Assembly (NCBI RefSeq): GCF_013283875.1
Contig: NZ_CP054139.1
Location: 372,001 to 436,000 of the forward strand
DNA: 64,000 bases
Source of the DNA: Mucilaginibacter mali
Lineage (GTDB): Bacteria > Bacteroidota > Bacteroidia > Sphingobacteriales > Sphingobacteriaceae
Direction: 5' to 3'
In this document: positions 63,598 to 64,000 of the stretch, piece after piece
Numbering within the stretch: position 1 is the first letter of the stretch
Layout: each line of letters starts with the position of its first letter
The notes under the pieces: model-generated
Told to the model about the DNA's origin: nothing
What the model saw: the letters and a program-made list of their open reading frames with translations, nothing else
Database searches by the model: none
Made by a program: the position numbers and the translations under genes

Positions 63598-64000
63598 ATG
63601 ATAAAACGCCGCCCATCCGCTAAAGAAACATCTTATACGCACAAGGTATGGCAAACGGTGGCTATTGTGGCGTTGCTGGCGGTGGTGATACTGATAGCCC
63701 GGGTAGCTTTTAACGTATTGCTGATGGTGCTGGCCGGCGCGCTGATAGCTACCTTTTTTCACGGTTTTGGCGATCTGATACAACGGCATACCCGCCTTGG
63801 CCGCCGCCCGGCCATGATCATTGCCGTTGCAGGCTCGTTCGCCTTGCTGGGGCTGATGCTGTGGTTTATGGGGACTACCATACAGCACCAGGTAGCCGAG
63901 CTTAGCGATAAGCTGCCGCAAACCATTAGTAACGTAAAAGCTAAAATGTCCACATCGCCTATAGGGCAAAAAATACTTCAAAGCGTATCGGGCGATAATT
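63598..64000 (+). CDS. AI-2E/PerM-family membrane protein, truncated by window end
   Basis: Partial, 134 codons with no stop in the window. ATG at 63598 gives MIKRRPSAKETSYTHKVW, then hydrophobic segments VAIVALLAVVILIARVAF, LLMVLAGALIATFF and IIAVAGSFALLGLMLWFM, with HGFGDLIQRHTRLGRRPA between. This matches the N-terminal part of the AI-2E family transporter (PF01594 type). Family members are homo-pentameric permease-like proteins of varied, mostly unknown substrates. Confidence 0.75.
   Translation, partial: MIKRRPSAKETSYTHKVWQTVAIVALLAVVILIARVAFNVLLMVLAGALIATFFHGFGDLIQRHTRLGRRPAMIIAVAGSFALLGLMLWFMGTTIQHQVAELSDKLPQTISNVKAKMSTSPIGQKILQSVSGDN

Noticed and set aside
63589..63981. 130-codon minus-strand frame at the right end
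   Set aside because: It is antisense to the start of the AI-2E-family gene, whose membrane segments read well on the plus strand.
1..64000. tRNA or rRNA genes
   Set aside because: No cloverleaf with a T-loop-like GGTTCRA box or rRNA segment was noticed in the gaps by eye.

Overview
The window is chromosomal DNA of a Bacteroidota bacterium, most likely a soil or plant-associated member of the Sphingobacteriaceae (Mucilaginibacter/Pedobacter-like). The evidence is two SusC/SusD pairs, a hybrid two-component regulator, an ECF-sigma/FecR anti-sigma pair of the Bacteroidetes type, many secreted glycan-active enzymes, promoters of the form TTTG-N19-TAnnTTTG, and weak Shine-Dalgarno sites. Family assignments come from reading the proteins and recognising motifs; no database search was run.

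Layout. (1) 1-5942: two secreted plant-glycan hydrolases, GH106-like rhamnosidase and GH127 arabinofuranosidase, separated by a cluster of 160-bp palindromic repeats. They probably belong to a utilisation locus extending left of the window. (2) 6123-30000: mostly housekeeping genes: purN, a ParE-like toxin/antitoxin pair, purH, the shape operon mreB-mreC-mreD-mrdA-rodA, an Lhr-type helicase, two DUF4476 proteins, csaA-sdpI-tadA, a TonB-C/propeller protein, an ABC exporter, frr, a lipocalin, trxA, an orphan receiver protein and a secreted pectinesterase. (3) 28472-31328: a Tat-exported phosphocholine-type phospholipase C beside the stump of an FAD oxidoreductase. (4) 31369-48081: polysaccharide-utilisation locus A. 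A hybrid two-component regulator is divergent from a beta-propeller hydrolase, SusC, SusD, a sulfatase, a composite GH43-like enzyme and a sialate O-acetylesterase. SusD carries a frameshift and the esterase an in-frame amber codon, so the locus is either decaying or the assembly has errors. (5) 48119-62397: locus B on the minus strand: ECF sigma, FecR anti-sigma, STN-type SusC, SusD, a GDSL esterase, two phosphodiester-glycosidase (NAGPA-domain) proteins, one fused to an NHL propeller, and a GH27 alpha-galactosidase. (6) 62487-64000: a DUF58 protein and the start of an AI-2E/PerM-family membrane protein cut by the window edge.

How the genes work together. Locus A should sense a periplasmic oligosaccharide with its regulator and desulfate, deacetylate and hydrolyse a sulfated, acetylated glycan; two near-identical 35-bp direct-repeat modules between the regulator and the first enzyme look like its operator. 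Locus B should respond through a SusC-FecR-sigma signalling chain. Its combination of phosphodiester glycosidases with an alpha-galactosidase suggests a phosphodiester-containing glycan, which to my knowledge is not a described PUL substrate class.

A second theme is the number of different palindromic repeat elements. At least eight unlike families occur in 64 kb, and one lies in frame inside the helicase gene.
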